From NCBI GenBank assembly GCA_942491465.1, contig CALOBA010000008.1, forward strand, positions 62,001 through 126,000: DNA of 64,000 nucleotides. Direction: 5' to 3'. The position numbers and the translations under genes are program-made. Positions 56,162 through 63,981 of the stretch are shown here, piece after piece. Position 1 is the first letter of the stretch. Every line of letters starts with the position of its first letter. This stretch comes from CALOBA01 sp942491465. Lineage in GTDB: Bacteria > Pseudomonadota > Gammaproteobacteria > Chromatiales > Chromatiaceae. The notes beneath the pieces are model-generated. The model had not been told where the DNA came from. It searched no databases and worked only from the letters and a program-made list of their open reading frames with translations.

Positions 56162-57382
56162 ATGTCCAAAAACATAGAGGTGATGTCCGAATGCGTCTTT
56201 CGTCGTTTTCTTGAGAGCTATGAGATTGTCGATTGTCACATCGTCTCATCGCGAGAGATCACTTTTCGTCTATTCAAGACCGTTGAAGACGAAGAAGACT
56301 TCGAGGATTCTATTGAACCGACGGAGAGATTCCTCCGCTGGGCACCCGACCTCCAGGCAGCCGATGAAGGTTTTGGTCTTGTGGATGCATTTAGCGCACC
56401 AGACCCGTTTCTGATGTTCTACGACAAGAACAACGGCAGGCTGCTTGGGACAACCCGGGGGGCCGTCGTTGGCCAAGCAGAGGGCGCCAATATCGGTAGG
56501 GACGAGATTACAAAATCACGGGCGAGGGCACAGTCGACACTTGGCGATGTGCGCTATGTCTGTGGAACCGATGCAAGAGTGATCCGGCGCCCTTCCCCGG
56601 ATGCACCCTGGGAAGATATGTCTCCCCCACCGCTACAACCTGCAAAGACGACGGTCTTGGAGGATGTGGGAAACTTGCTTGCTTTGCGGAAGATCCAGAA
56701 AAAGGCAAGAAAGGCAAATAAAGACAATCCAATGGCGGCACTGCAAGGCGCCGTGGTCGAGGAAGGCTTACGCAAACTCGTCGATAGTATGCATGCAGAG
56801 GCGGGTCTTCCCATTGAGATTGACTTCAACGGAATTGCCGCCGTCAGTTGCAATGAGATCTATGTTGGCGGGACACGCGGTCTGCTGTTTAGATTCGATG
56901 GTGAGGTGTGGCGCCAGACGCAAACCGATTTACGAGAAATAAAGGCGATTGTGGCAAGCCCAAATGGTGATGTCTTTGTGATGGGTAGGGCTATGGAATT
57001 TGGGGGTCCCACAATCTTGACCGGGCGGTTTGACCAATGGGTGCCCGTCGAGGATGCAACCCACCTCTATGAGCACATGTTCTGGATGAATAATGGCCTG
57101 GTGCTTAAGACCAGCCGCGAACTAAGCCAACTGCGCGATGGGCGGCTGGCCCCCTTCGTGCCCACGCTGCCCGAAACATTCCCATACAAAGGCCGGTTGC
57201 GCTTTAAGGAGGGTGTGCTTGTCCTGTTTGGGTCATCTTCTGTTCAGCTGTATGATGGCAGTGCTTGGACCGTCTTAGTGAGGTTTTATCCGCCCGAAGG
57301 ATGGGATAAGAATGCTGTGGCACCGCTCGTCGCAGGGCTTCAGGATATCTTGAACTCCCTAGACAAGAAAGCAGATCAATAA
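56162..57382 (+). CDS. Orphan protein, possibly beta-propeller-like, lower GC
   Basis: This encodes 406 residues from the ATG at 56162 (GGAG eleven bases upstream). It has no signal peptide and no membrane segment. The C-terminal two thirds contain repeating short strands with Gly/aromatic turns: NEIYVGGTRGLLFRFDGEVW, AIVASPNGDVFVMGRAMEFG, VLKTSRELSQLRDGRLAPFV and LVLFGSSSVQLYDGSAWTVL, compatible with a small beta-propeller. The N-terminal part has an acidic stretch (VEDEEDFEDSIEPTE). Composition is clearly less GC-rich than the chromosome around it. Similar isolated propeller-like proteins occur as immunity or cargo genes, but I see no toxin beside it. Function is unknown. Confidence 0.7.
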   Translation: MSKNIEVMSECVFRRFLESYEIVDCHIVSSREITFRLFKTVEDEEDFEDSIEPTERFLRWAPDLQAADEGFGLVDAFSAPDPFLMFYDKNNGRLLGTTRGAVVGQAEGANIGRDEITKSRARAQSTLGDVRYVCGTDARVIRRPSPDAPWEDMSPPPLQPAKTTVLEDVGNLLALRKIQKKARKANKDNPMAALQGAVVEEGLRKLVDSMHAEAGLPIEIDFNGIAAVSCNEIYVGGTRGLLFRFDGEVWRQTQTDLREIKAIVASPNGDVFVMGRAMEFGGPTILTGRFDQWVPVEDATHLYEHMFWMNNGLVLKTSRELSQLRDGRLAPFVPTLPETFPYKGRLRFKEGVLVLFGSSSVQLYDGSAWTVLVRFYPPEGWDKNAVAPLVAGLQDILNSLDKKADQ

Positions 57383-57604
57383 TGCGGTGGGGCGCAATAG
57401 GTCGCGCATCTTGCGGCGCTCCAGCGCCGCGACCGCCGTGCCGGCGGCGCGCTAAGACGATTTCTGTCAACTTTCATCCCATCTGACTGGTCTTGACGCC
57501 CGCCTTCGGCGTCGGACCGGCAGTCACACAGCTCGCTCAGCTCCCGCCAGCCCTCCTTGAAGGCGAACGTCAATCCTGCGTCATATGGTATGAAAGTTTC
57601 CGGC

Positions 57605-57798
57605 AATCGCCTAAGCAGATCGATGTAAAGCGCGTAGTCGTCGTCGAAGAAGACTCGACTGCGCCGGTTTCACCGTTGAGTAACGTGGTGGGGAAGTCCA
57701 GGGACAACGATGCGAGGTAAGCGCGCCATGGCGGAAGCATGCCAGGTCTTGGTGCATTTAGTAAGCTGTCATCGTAATTCTGTCACCGTAATTCCTAC
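57605..57798 (-). pseudogene. RAYT transposase remnant 1 with element end
   Basis: On the minus strand ATG at 57727-57729 reads MARLPRIVVPGLPHHVTQR then a TGA, where the copy at 63606 continues GNRRSRVF; a single G-to-T change explains the stop. Beyond the stop the sequence continues as NRRSRVFFDDDYALYIDLL and then diverges near 57620. The outer end 57757-57798 carries two tandem copies of the AAACTGTCACCGTAATTC-type terminus. The remaining 57383-57604 bases hold no recognised gene. Confidence 0.85.
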
Positions 57799-57866
57799 CC
57801 GGCAGCGGGCAGCGGCTCAACTGCAACACCTGCCCCAACGAGGCTCGCACGGCCTTGAGCGCCCGA

Positions 57867-58706
57867 TCAGCGCCCGCACATCGCCACGCTTCCACCGCCG
57901 TTATCTTGGCCGCGGCAACTCCGCCCCCATCGGTACGCGAAAGCGGGCAGACCCGCCAGGAAGAGGATCACCGTCGCCGGTGTGGGCACAGGCCGCCAGG
58001 CTTCCGCACCGAGGAACCAATACCCTTGCCCCCAGCCGGTCACCTGGGCACTCAGCGCTTGGGTGTAGCTGTTGCCACCATCCAGACTCACCGACGCGGA
58101 GAATGCGTCGTTTGCGTCATCGAAGTCCAAAGCCAGGTGAATGTCGCCGGAAAGGTCCGCGGGATTCAGCACATTGCCAGCCAGGAAATATCCATAGTAA
58201 TCACTAAATGCGGATGCTGAATAGCCTTGCGGTAGCCCCGTCATACTCGCCATCTCGGCAGAGACGTTGGCGAGAAAAAACGACAGCACATCGGTGCCGA
58301 CGTCAGGGTCAGGCGAACCACTCCAGAAATTCATCACGAAGACCTCGTCTTGTGCGGGCAATCCCGATGTCCAGACCGATTCGGCACGAAAATCTCCGGA
58401 GCCGTCTTGAATAGAAAAGGTCCCGGTGTCGTTGTATATGTAGCTGTACTCGCGTTCAAGATCGCCGATAAACGGTGACCTGGATCCCGGCGTTGAGAAG
58501 GTGGCCGTAGAATTGGATTCGACGACGGTTGGATCGTATACGATCCATGGAGCAAGCTCGCCATTATCGAAGTCTTCTGTTTGGTCGACTGGGAGGTTTC
58601 CGGTAACAGAGAATCGGTCCACGGAAAGCGAATAGGCGTACAACGGACTAGACACGCCAACCATTGCCGCCGTCGCAATACCGATAAACGGGAAATAGGC
58701 TTTCAT
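57867..58706 (-). CDS. Secreted protein with PEP-CTERM-like (VPTP) sorting tail
   Basis: This encodes 279 residues from the ATG at 58704-58706. The signal peptide (FIGIATAAMVGVSSPLYA) is followed by an Asp/Ser/Gly-rich, beta-type body (FDNGELAPWIVYDPTVVESN; LALDFDDANDAFSASVSLDG). The end reads RPVPTPATVILFLAGLPAFA, then YRWGRSCRGQ, a VPTP-variant PEP-CTERM signal: short motif, membrane helix, basic residues. Such proteins are cut and sorted by exosortase, usually in exopolysaccharide-producing bacteria. The tail is followed by about 15 extra residues (DNGGGSVAMCGR), which is longer than usual and may reflect a lost stop. No exosortase gene is in the window. Confidence 0.75.
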   Translation of the reverse strand: MKAYFPFIGIATAAMVGVSSPLYAYSLSVDRFSVTGNLPVDQTEDFDNGELAPWIVYDPTVVESNSTATFSTPGSRSPFIGDLEREYSYIYNDTGTFSIQDGSGDFRAESVWTSGLPAQDEVFVMNFWSGSPDPDVGTDVLSFFLANVSAEMASMTGLPQGYSASAFSDYYGYFLAGNVLNPADLSGDIHLALDFDDANDAFSASVSLDGGNSYTQALSAQVTGWGQGYWFLGAEAWRPVPTPATVILFLAGLPAFAYRWGRSCRGQDNGGGSVAMCGR

Positions 58707-58908
58707 TGAATTCTCTCGTCGCGCAATCAAACACAGTGGGAAAGATACGCAAACGCGACTGGTGCATCCTGCCGCGCCTTCGCGGATCAAGCTTAGTTCA
58801 GGTACGACTGCGATTCAAGATGCCGTCGAAGCACCTTGGGTTTTGACGCTCGGCCGCGACGATACCGGTTGGTCGGTTTCGTGGGCCTGCTTCCCGTCGA
58901 ATCACAAG

Positions 58909-59833
58909 ACCGGGGTCAGGTCTTGACTTCGAGACCGGGGTCAGGTCTTGACTTTTGCCTCTGTTGGTCGATTCAAGATGCCCAACGAATATGGTTAGAT
59001 CGCGCGAGCGCAGCGAGCCGCGATCTGAACCGGTCGTTGGACGAGCCCGGGGTTGATGAATCACGGGGAGGCCATAGAAGACGTCTTCCATGAAGCCGGT
59101 GGTGTGCCGGCCGCGGGAACCCGCGACCGACGCACCACCGGCTTGCTTCGTCGCCGTTGCGGCGACGGTGGCAGGCCGAAGCGGGGATTGCGCGCTGTGC
59201 GGCCCAAACTGGAGCCGAGCGCGGTCCTCGGCCTGCGGCAGCCGAAAACCGAGTGGTCGGATTCTCGGCGGCGGCTACATCACCGGCGCCTCGGCTACGG
59301 CGAGCGGCTCGAAGACCCCGCGGTGATCAAGAAGATTCTCACCCACATCGACAGCAAAAACGCTTCCGCCGAACCCGCCCGGTTGCCGCCCTGTCGGGCA
59401 CCACCGCAGGCGCGTTGGTTCTGATCGAACCTACCACCAGCCTACCACCCGCCCCACATCACCGGCGCCGACCCTGAAAGGCCAGGTAGGGGAGCGCTCG
59501 CCTTAACCGGCAGAATCCGCCCCAACTCGCCCCACTGACGGACAATTTCCCGGCTCGGGAGGCTAGGACTCAGGTCGATATTCCCTCGAAAGCAGCGTTG
59601 ACAGCCGCCAAACGACCGATCGATACTCGGGCGACCTGGGAAGCAGGGCGTTTATGCTTCCTATACTCGACGGATTTGGCCTGAAAGCTTGACAGACCAC
59701 CTCAGGGCGTATGTTGGGCATCTTGAATCGGCTACCAGAGGCAAAAGTCAAGACCTGACCCCGGTCCTTCGTCCTTTGTGACCCCGGTCCTTTTTTGACC
59801 CCGGTCCTTTTTGAGGCAAAAGTCAAGACCTGA
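58909..59833. mobile_element. Element bounded by inverted GGTCAGGTCTTGACTTTTGCC-type ends
   Basis: At 58909-58987 there are two tandem copies of ACCGGGGTCAGGTCTTGACT, followed by TTTGCCTCTG and a GATTCAAGATGCCCAAC block. At 59713-59833 the same blocks recur in reverse complement, again with repeated ACCCCGGTCC termini. The inverted core (58933-58987 against 59713-59767) is about 55 bases with a few mismatches. The enclosed 725 bases contain only a transposase tail and no intact gene. This kind of terminus is common around RAYT or IS-like elements in this group of bacteria; the name of the element is not determined. Confidence 0.65.
59276..59424 (+). pseudogene. C-terminal fragment of a transposase
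   Basis: The reading RRLGYGERLEDPAVIKKILT then HIDSKNASAEPARLPPCRAP and PQARWF ends at a TGA at 59422-59424. The DPAVIxxILxH and RAPPQ blocks are typical C-terminal sequence of IS91/IS801-like and related transposases with a zinc-binding N-terminus elsewhere. The upstream sequence does not continue as a transposase in any frame I could follow. The fragment lies inside the inverted-repeat element. Confidence 0.6.
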
Positions 59834-60272
59834 ACACCGACATGTCGGTGACCCGGGCCGATGGGATCTTCAGGGCCACCCGCGCCGTCTCGCGCTCGCC
59901 ATCGACTGGGCGGGAGGCCAGGACGTCGGCCTCGAACGCGACCTGCTCGATGCTCGCCTGCGCCGCGCCGATCCGGGGCATGGTCGCGTCGGAGAGCGCG
60001 AGCTGCGCGCGCAGCAACGGCGTACCGCCCGTGCGCGGCTCGACGCTGAGCGTGGCCTGCCCGTTGTCGAGCGTCGCGCCGGCATCGCGTTGGGCGCGGG
60101 CAGGGAGCTTGAGCAGCAGGTTGGTGCGCCCCGCAAGCGCATCGTAGCGGACCTGCGCAGCAGCCGCAGACAGGTCTTGAGAAGCGTCGTTGGACGGTGG
60201 TCGGTGGGATGGTTTCTCCGCGATCGACCTCGATGGGTTTGCGGCTGGAAGCCGCTTGATGGAAATCGCCAC
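59823..60272 (-). pseudogene. Fragment of an AsmA/YdbH-like secretion or lipid-transport protein
   Basis: The 149-residue frame from about 60270 to 59823 contains protein-like sequence from LSAAAAQVRYDALAGRTNLL to ALKIPSARVTDMSVF, with alternating beta-type repeats (LSVEPRTGGTPLLRAQLALS). This is reminiscent of long periplasmic beta-helical proteins such as AsmA/YdbH. The first 35 residues look unrelated, and the end falls exactly at the inverted-repeat element. I judge it a truncated remnant; the family call is tentative. Confidence 0.4.
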
Positions 60273-60346
60273 GGCTTGCCGAGGCCGCGCAGGTAAGGCA
60301 ACCTCCGCGCTGACCCGCCACCCTCTGGAGATCGCTTTCCCGATTC

Positions 60347-62260
60347 ATGCTGTTGCCTCCACTCCTCCGGGCGCTGCTCGGCGCCTCGCTCTACCTCCTC
60401 GCCGCCTCGACCTCGCTGGCGGAGGACCCTGAACTCGCCGCGCGCATCGGCCGGCTTCAACAAGGCGAGACACTCGAAGTCCAGGGCGCCAGGATCGCCA
60501 CCGGCGGCCTGATCGCCGACTATTACGCACAACGCGGCTACGACCTGGCGTTCGACGACGACAGCATGCGCGATGTCCTGGACGGGATCGAAGGCATGCG
60601 GGCGCATGGTCTCGATCCCGACGACTATCACCGCCAGGCCCTGTCGGCCCTGCGGGCGCGCGCGCGCTCCCCGGCGGAGCGGGCGGACCTCGAGTTGCTG
60701 CTCATGGACGCCTTGCTGCGCATGGCTTCCCACCGGGCCTATGGCAAGGTGAACCCCGCCACCCTGGACGCCAACTGGAACCTCGAGCAACCGCTGGTGA
60801 CATCCGATCCGCTGGCCGAGCTCAAGCGGGCCATGGCCTCGGCATCGCCCATGGGGCACCTGGACGGGCTGCTCGACGACGCCGATTTCTATCATGAGCT
60901 CAAGCGCGCACTGGCGCGGTATCGGCAGCTCGCCGCCGCCGGCGGCTGGCGGCAGATCCCCTCCGGACCTTCGCTCAAGGCCGGCATGACGGACCCGCGG
61001 GTGCGGGCCGTGCGGGCTCGCCTGCGGGTCACCGGCGAGCTTGCCGACGCCAGCGGGCCGGACAGCCCAGTGTTCGACGACGGACTCGAACGCGCCGTGG
61101 CCAACTTTCAGCGGCGTCACGGGCTGGACGCCGATGGCGTCATCGGCCCGGCGACGCTGACCGCCATGAACCTGCCCGCAACGGCCCGCATCGACCAGCT
61201 GCGCGTCAATCTCGAACGCGCCCGCTGGGTCCAGCGCGATCTGCCGGCCGACTTCGTCCTGGTCAATATCGCGGGTTTTCGGGTCTATCTGGTGCGTGCG
61301 GGAGCGGTGGTCTGGTCGTCGCGTGTGCAGGTCGGAAAGACCTATCGCAAGACGCCGGTATTCCGCGACGCTATCCGCTACATCGTCCTCAACCCCACCT
61401 GGACGGTCCCGCCCGGCATCCTCAGGGAGGACATCATCCCGCAGGCAAGAAAGGACCCGAATAGCATCCGCAGCAAGGGGTTGCGGGTGCTCGACCAGGA
61501 CGGGCGCGAGGTCGACCCCCAGGCCGTGAACTGGTCCGCCGAGCCCTTTCCCTACCGGCTGCGGCAGGACCCCGGCCCGAACAACGCGCTGGGGCGGGTC
61601 AAGCTGATGTTCCCGAACGCGCACCTGGTCTATCTGCACGACACGCCCAGCCAGGGGCTGTTCGACCGGTCGCAACGAACAACCAGTTCGGGCTGCATTC
61701 GGGTTGAGCACCCCTTCGACCTCACCGAACGTGTGCTGGCCGGCACGCCGGGCTGGGATCGCGCGCGCATCGACCAGGCGGTCGCCTCCGAACGTACCAC
61801 GCGCATCGACCTGACGCGGCCGCTGCCCGTCCTGATCCTGTACTGGACCGCCGAGGTCATGGATGCAGGAGGCGTCGCCTTCAGAGAAGACATTTATGAG
61901 AGAGACACACCCGTGCTGCGCGCCCTGAACCGTGCGCCCAAGTTCGCCGGCCCCTGGTCCCCCGCGCCCGCCGCCGCGCCAGAGCGAGCGCAAGCCGAGG
62001 CCGAGCCGAAGACCCCGGCTCCGGCATCCGGCGACTGGGTAGTTCAGGTCGCGAGCCTGTCCAGCGGCGCGGCGGCCGAACGCTTCGCCCAAGCGCTGGA
62101 CCGACAAGGGTTCCCGGCATTCGTCGCGCAGGCCCAGATCGACGGCAAGACCTACCATCGCGTTCGCCTTGGACCCTTGGCGAGCCGCGACGCCGCGAAT
62201 GCCATGGCCGAGCGCCTAGAGGCACAGGCAGGCCACCAGGGACAGGTCCTCAGGCGTTGA
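60347..62260 (+). CDS. L,D-transpeptidase (YcbB/LdtD-like) with SPOR domain
   Basis: This encodes 637 residues. The signal peptide (LLGASLYLLAASTSLAED) is followed by a YcbB-like N-terminal domain (LIADYYAQRGYDLAFDDD; YGKVNPATLDANWNL), a peptidoglycan-binding domain (VFDDGLERAVANFQRRHGLD, ADGVIGPATLTAMN), the YkuD catalytic domain (FVLVNIAGFRVYLVRAG; YIVLNPTWTVPPGI) and the active-site motif YLHDTPSQGLF...TSSGCIRV with His431 and Cys450. A C-terminal SPOR domain (about 560-637, GDWVVQVASLSSGAAAERFA) is unusual on YcbB-type enzymes and should direct it to septal glycan. It makes 3-3 crosslinks in the periplasm. A lipoprotein leader follows six bases later. Confidence 0.93.
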   Translation: MLLPPLLRALLGASLYLLAASTSLAEDPELAARIGRLQQGETLEVQGARIATGGLIADYYAQRGYDLAFDDDSMRDVLDGIEGMRAHGLDPDDYHRQALSALRARARSPAERADLELLLMDALLRMASHRAYGKVNPATLDANWNLEQPLVTSDPLAELKRAMASASPMGHLDGLLDDADFYHELKRALARYRQLAAAGGWRQIPSGPSLKAGMTDPRVRAVRARLRVTGELADASGPDSPVFDDGLERAVANFQRRHGLDADGVIGPATLTAMNLPATARIDQLRVNLERARWVQRDLPADFVLVNIAGFRVYLVRAGAVVWSSRVQVGKTYRKTPVFRDAIRYIVLNPTWTVPPGILREDIIPQARKDPNSIRSKGLRVLDQDGREVDPQAVNWSAEPFPYRLRQDPGPNNALGRVKLMFPNAHLVYLHDTPSQGLFDRSQRTTSSGCIRVEHPFDLTERVLAGTPGWDRARIDQAVASERTTRIDLTRPLPVLILYWTAEVMDAGGVAFREDIYERDTPVLRALNRAPKFAGPWSPAPAAAPERAQAEAEPKTPAPASGDWVVQVASLSSGAAAERFAQALDRQGFPAFVAQAQIDGKTYHRVRLGPLASRDAANAMAERLEAQAGHQGQVLRR

Positions 62261-62266
62261 TGGACT

Positions 62267-62811
62267 ATGCGTCTTGTTTTGCGAACGCTTCTGGTCGCCT
62301 ATGGTTGTCTCGCCTCTGGGTGCGCGAGCGTCCCCGACGAGACGCTGTTGCTCGCCCGCGATGGTGAGACCACCCAAACCGAGAAACACTGCACCCGAGT
62401 CTTCTTCGGCGACGATGACTTCGCGCTTTACATCGATCTGCTTAGCGCAGCGGCTCGCAAGGCCGGGACGGAAATCTGGTGCTACTGCATCATGCCCAAC
62501 CATGTGCACCTCATCGCCCTGCCATCCGACAAGGAAAGCCTACGCGACACCTTCGCTGACGCACACCGCCGCTATACTGGCTACATCAACGCAGGCTTGA
62601 AAGTGACTGGGCATTCTTGACCGCTTTGGGGATTTCGACGGGCTGTTGTCTGAAACCAATGACAAAACAGGCTTCAAGCTCCTTCGCCAATCAGAAACGA
62701 TCGGTCGACCGTTAGGCGGCGAAACGTGGATCGAACAGCTGGAAAAGATGACCGGCAAGGTGCTGAAACCTGGGAAGCGCGGACCGAAGACGAAGGATCG
62801 CGACGGTGAAT
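62267..62811 (+). pseudogene. Lipoprotein leader fused to RAYT transposase remnant 2
   Basis: The ATG at 62267 starts a lipoprotein signal (MRLVLRTLLVAYGCLASGCA, lipobox LASGC) and about ten mature residues, PDETLLLARDGE. The frame then enters RAYT sequence (VFFGDDDFALYIDLLSAAAR, CYCIMPNHVHLIALPSDKES; HUH motif NHVHLI), ending at a stop at 62620. The RAYT C-terminus continues in another frame (SETNDKTGFKLLRQSETIGR, PLGGETWIEQLEKM, KRGPKTKDRDGE) to a TAG at 62811-62813. The RAYT N-terminus is missing, so the element truncated both itself and the lipoprotein. The leader directly follows the L,D-transpeptidase by six bases and was probably its operon partner. Confidence 0.85.
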
Positions 62812-62917
62812 AGGCGAGTTTAGTAAACTGTCACCGTAATCGCGGGGAAGCGCGGACCGAAGACGAAGGATCGCAATGGTGAATAGGCGAGTTTATTAAA
62901 CTGTCACCGTAATCGTC
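62772..62917 (+). repeat. 73-bp tandem duplication at the RAYT 3' end
   Basis: Two consecutive 73-base units each contain GGGAAGCGCGGACCGAAGAC, the RAYT stop and the terminus TTTAGTAAACTGTCACCG, differing at about four positions. The second copy ends 28 bases before the pilin ATG and therefore forms its leader. Confidence 0.85.
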
Positions 62918-62944
62918 AACGTAACCACGCTGGGTGTGAACATC

Positions 62945-63403
62945 ATGTTTATAGGCGCGTCACCGAATCGGGGATTCACCCTTATCGAGCTGATGATCGT
63001 GGTTGCAATCATCGGCATCCTCGCTGTGCTGGCGTTGCCGGCCTACCAGGATATGACCATTCGCGCCCGTGTGACGGAGGGCCTTCAGGCGTTGGCGCCG
63101 GCAAAGACCGAGCTGGCAGAGACCTACTTCTTGTCGGGTGAATACCCGACCGAAGAAGTCAATCATGTGTCGGGTGGGACGGGAATGATCTCGCGTGTGA
63201 ACTGGTCACCCAATCGCGGATGCCTAGAGGCATGGTTCGGCTCCGCCGCGGGTACTGAGCTGGAGGGCCGGATCCTGTGGTTGTGTCCGGACGCCGATCC
63301 CGGTAATGGCTCCGTTGGCTGGACCTGCAAAGGACACGACGGAGCAGGTGGCAGCCAATGGTACTTTCCACCTCGATACTTGCCCTCAAGCTGTCGAGAT
63401 TGA
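62945..63403 (+). CDS. Type IV pilin-like protein (PilA family)
   Basis: This encodes 152 residues from the ATG at 62945 (an in-frame GTG lies at 62936). The short leader MFIGASPNRG ends in the prepilin peptidase site, followed by FTLIELMIVVAIIGILAVLA with Glu5 of the mature protein, the standard N-terminal helix. The C-terminal globular part has four cysteines (NRGCLEAWFG, LWLCPDAD, WTCKGHD, LPSSCRD), enough for the usual disulfide loops. It is assembled into type IV pili or a pseudopilus. The gene is flanked on both sides by RAYT remnants and carries an element end as its leader, so expression is uncertain. Confidence 0.88.
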   Translation: MFIGASPNRGFTLIELMIVVAIIGILAVLALPAYQDMTIRARVTEGLQALAPAKTELAETYFLSGEYPTEEVNHVSGGTGMISRVNWSPNRGCLEAWFGSAAGTELEGRILWLCPDADPGNGSVGWTCKGHDGAGGSQWYFPPRYLPSSCRD

Positions 63404-63462
63404 TCGACCCTCTTGCCTGTGGCCATTCCCCAATGCCGAGGTTCAGCATGGTGACTTGGCCG

Positions 63463-63540
63463 TTACTCGGCCGTCACGGACTTTGCCAGATTGCGCGGTT
63501 GATCCACGTCGGTACCCTTGAGCACGGCCACATGGTAGGG
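63463..63540 (-). pseudogene. glmS: Last 25 codons of glmS
   Basis: On the minus strand the bases read PYHVAVLKGTDVDQPRNLAK then SVTAE and a TAA at 63463-63465. This is the highly conserved C-terminus of glucosamine-fructose-6-phosphate aminotransferase. The match stops exactly where the RAYT element end begins at 63539-63541. The rest of the gene does not resume in the 19 bases after that element, so I cannot tell an insertion from a deletion remnant. Confidence 0.85.
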
Positions 63541-63981
63541 AATTACGGTGACAGGAATTACGGTGACAGTTTACTCAATACAACAAGACCTGGCATGCTT
63601 CCGCCATGGCGCGCTTACCTCGCATCGTTGTCCCCGGAATTCCCCACCACGTTACCCAATGGGGAAACCGGCGCAGTCGAGTCTTCGACGACGACCACGC
63701 GCTTTACATCGATCTGCTTAGCGCAGCGGCTCGCAAGGCCGGGACGGAAATCTGGTGCTACTGCATCATGCCCAACCATGTCCACCTCATCGCCGTGCTG
63801 TGCGACAAGGACGGCCTACGCGACACCTTCGCTGGCGCACACCGCCGCTATACTTCTACATCAACGCAGGCTTGAAAGTGACTGGGCATTTTTGACCGCT
63901 TTTGGGATTTTGACGGGCTGTTGTCTGAAACCAATGACGAAGCAGGCTTCAAGCTCCTTTAGTAAACTGTCGCCGTAATTC
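63539..63981 (+). mobile_element. RAYT element 3 with terminal inverted repeats
   Basis: The left end has two tandem copies of GGAATTACGGTGACAG, the second running into TTTACT; the right end is AGTAAACTGTCGCCGTAATTC in opposite orientation at 63961-63981. The ATG at 63606 starts MARLPRIVVPGIPHHVTQWG, with RVFDDDHALYIDLLSAAARK, CYCIMPNHVHLIAVLCDKDG (HUH motif) and DTFAGAHRRYTS. It then loses frame where ACTGGCTAC of copy 2 is ACTTCTAC, a 1-base loss. The C-terminal part is deleted after CAGGCTTCAAGCTCCTTT. It is therefore an inactive, internally shortened copy that keeps both ends. Confidence 0.85.

Noticed and set aside
55715..56239. Minus-strand open frame of 174 codons
   Set aside because: It has no recognisable sequence, a mixed composition and overlap with the start and SD of the convincing gene at 56162.
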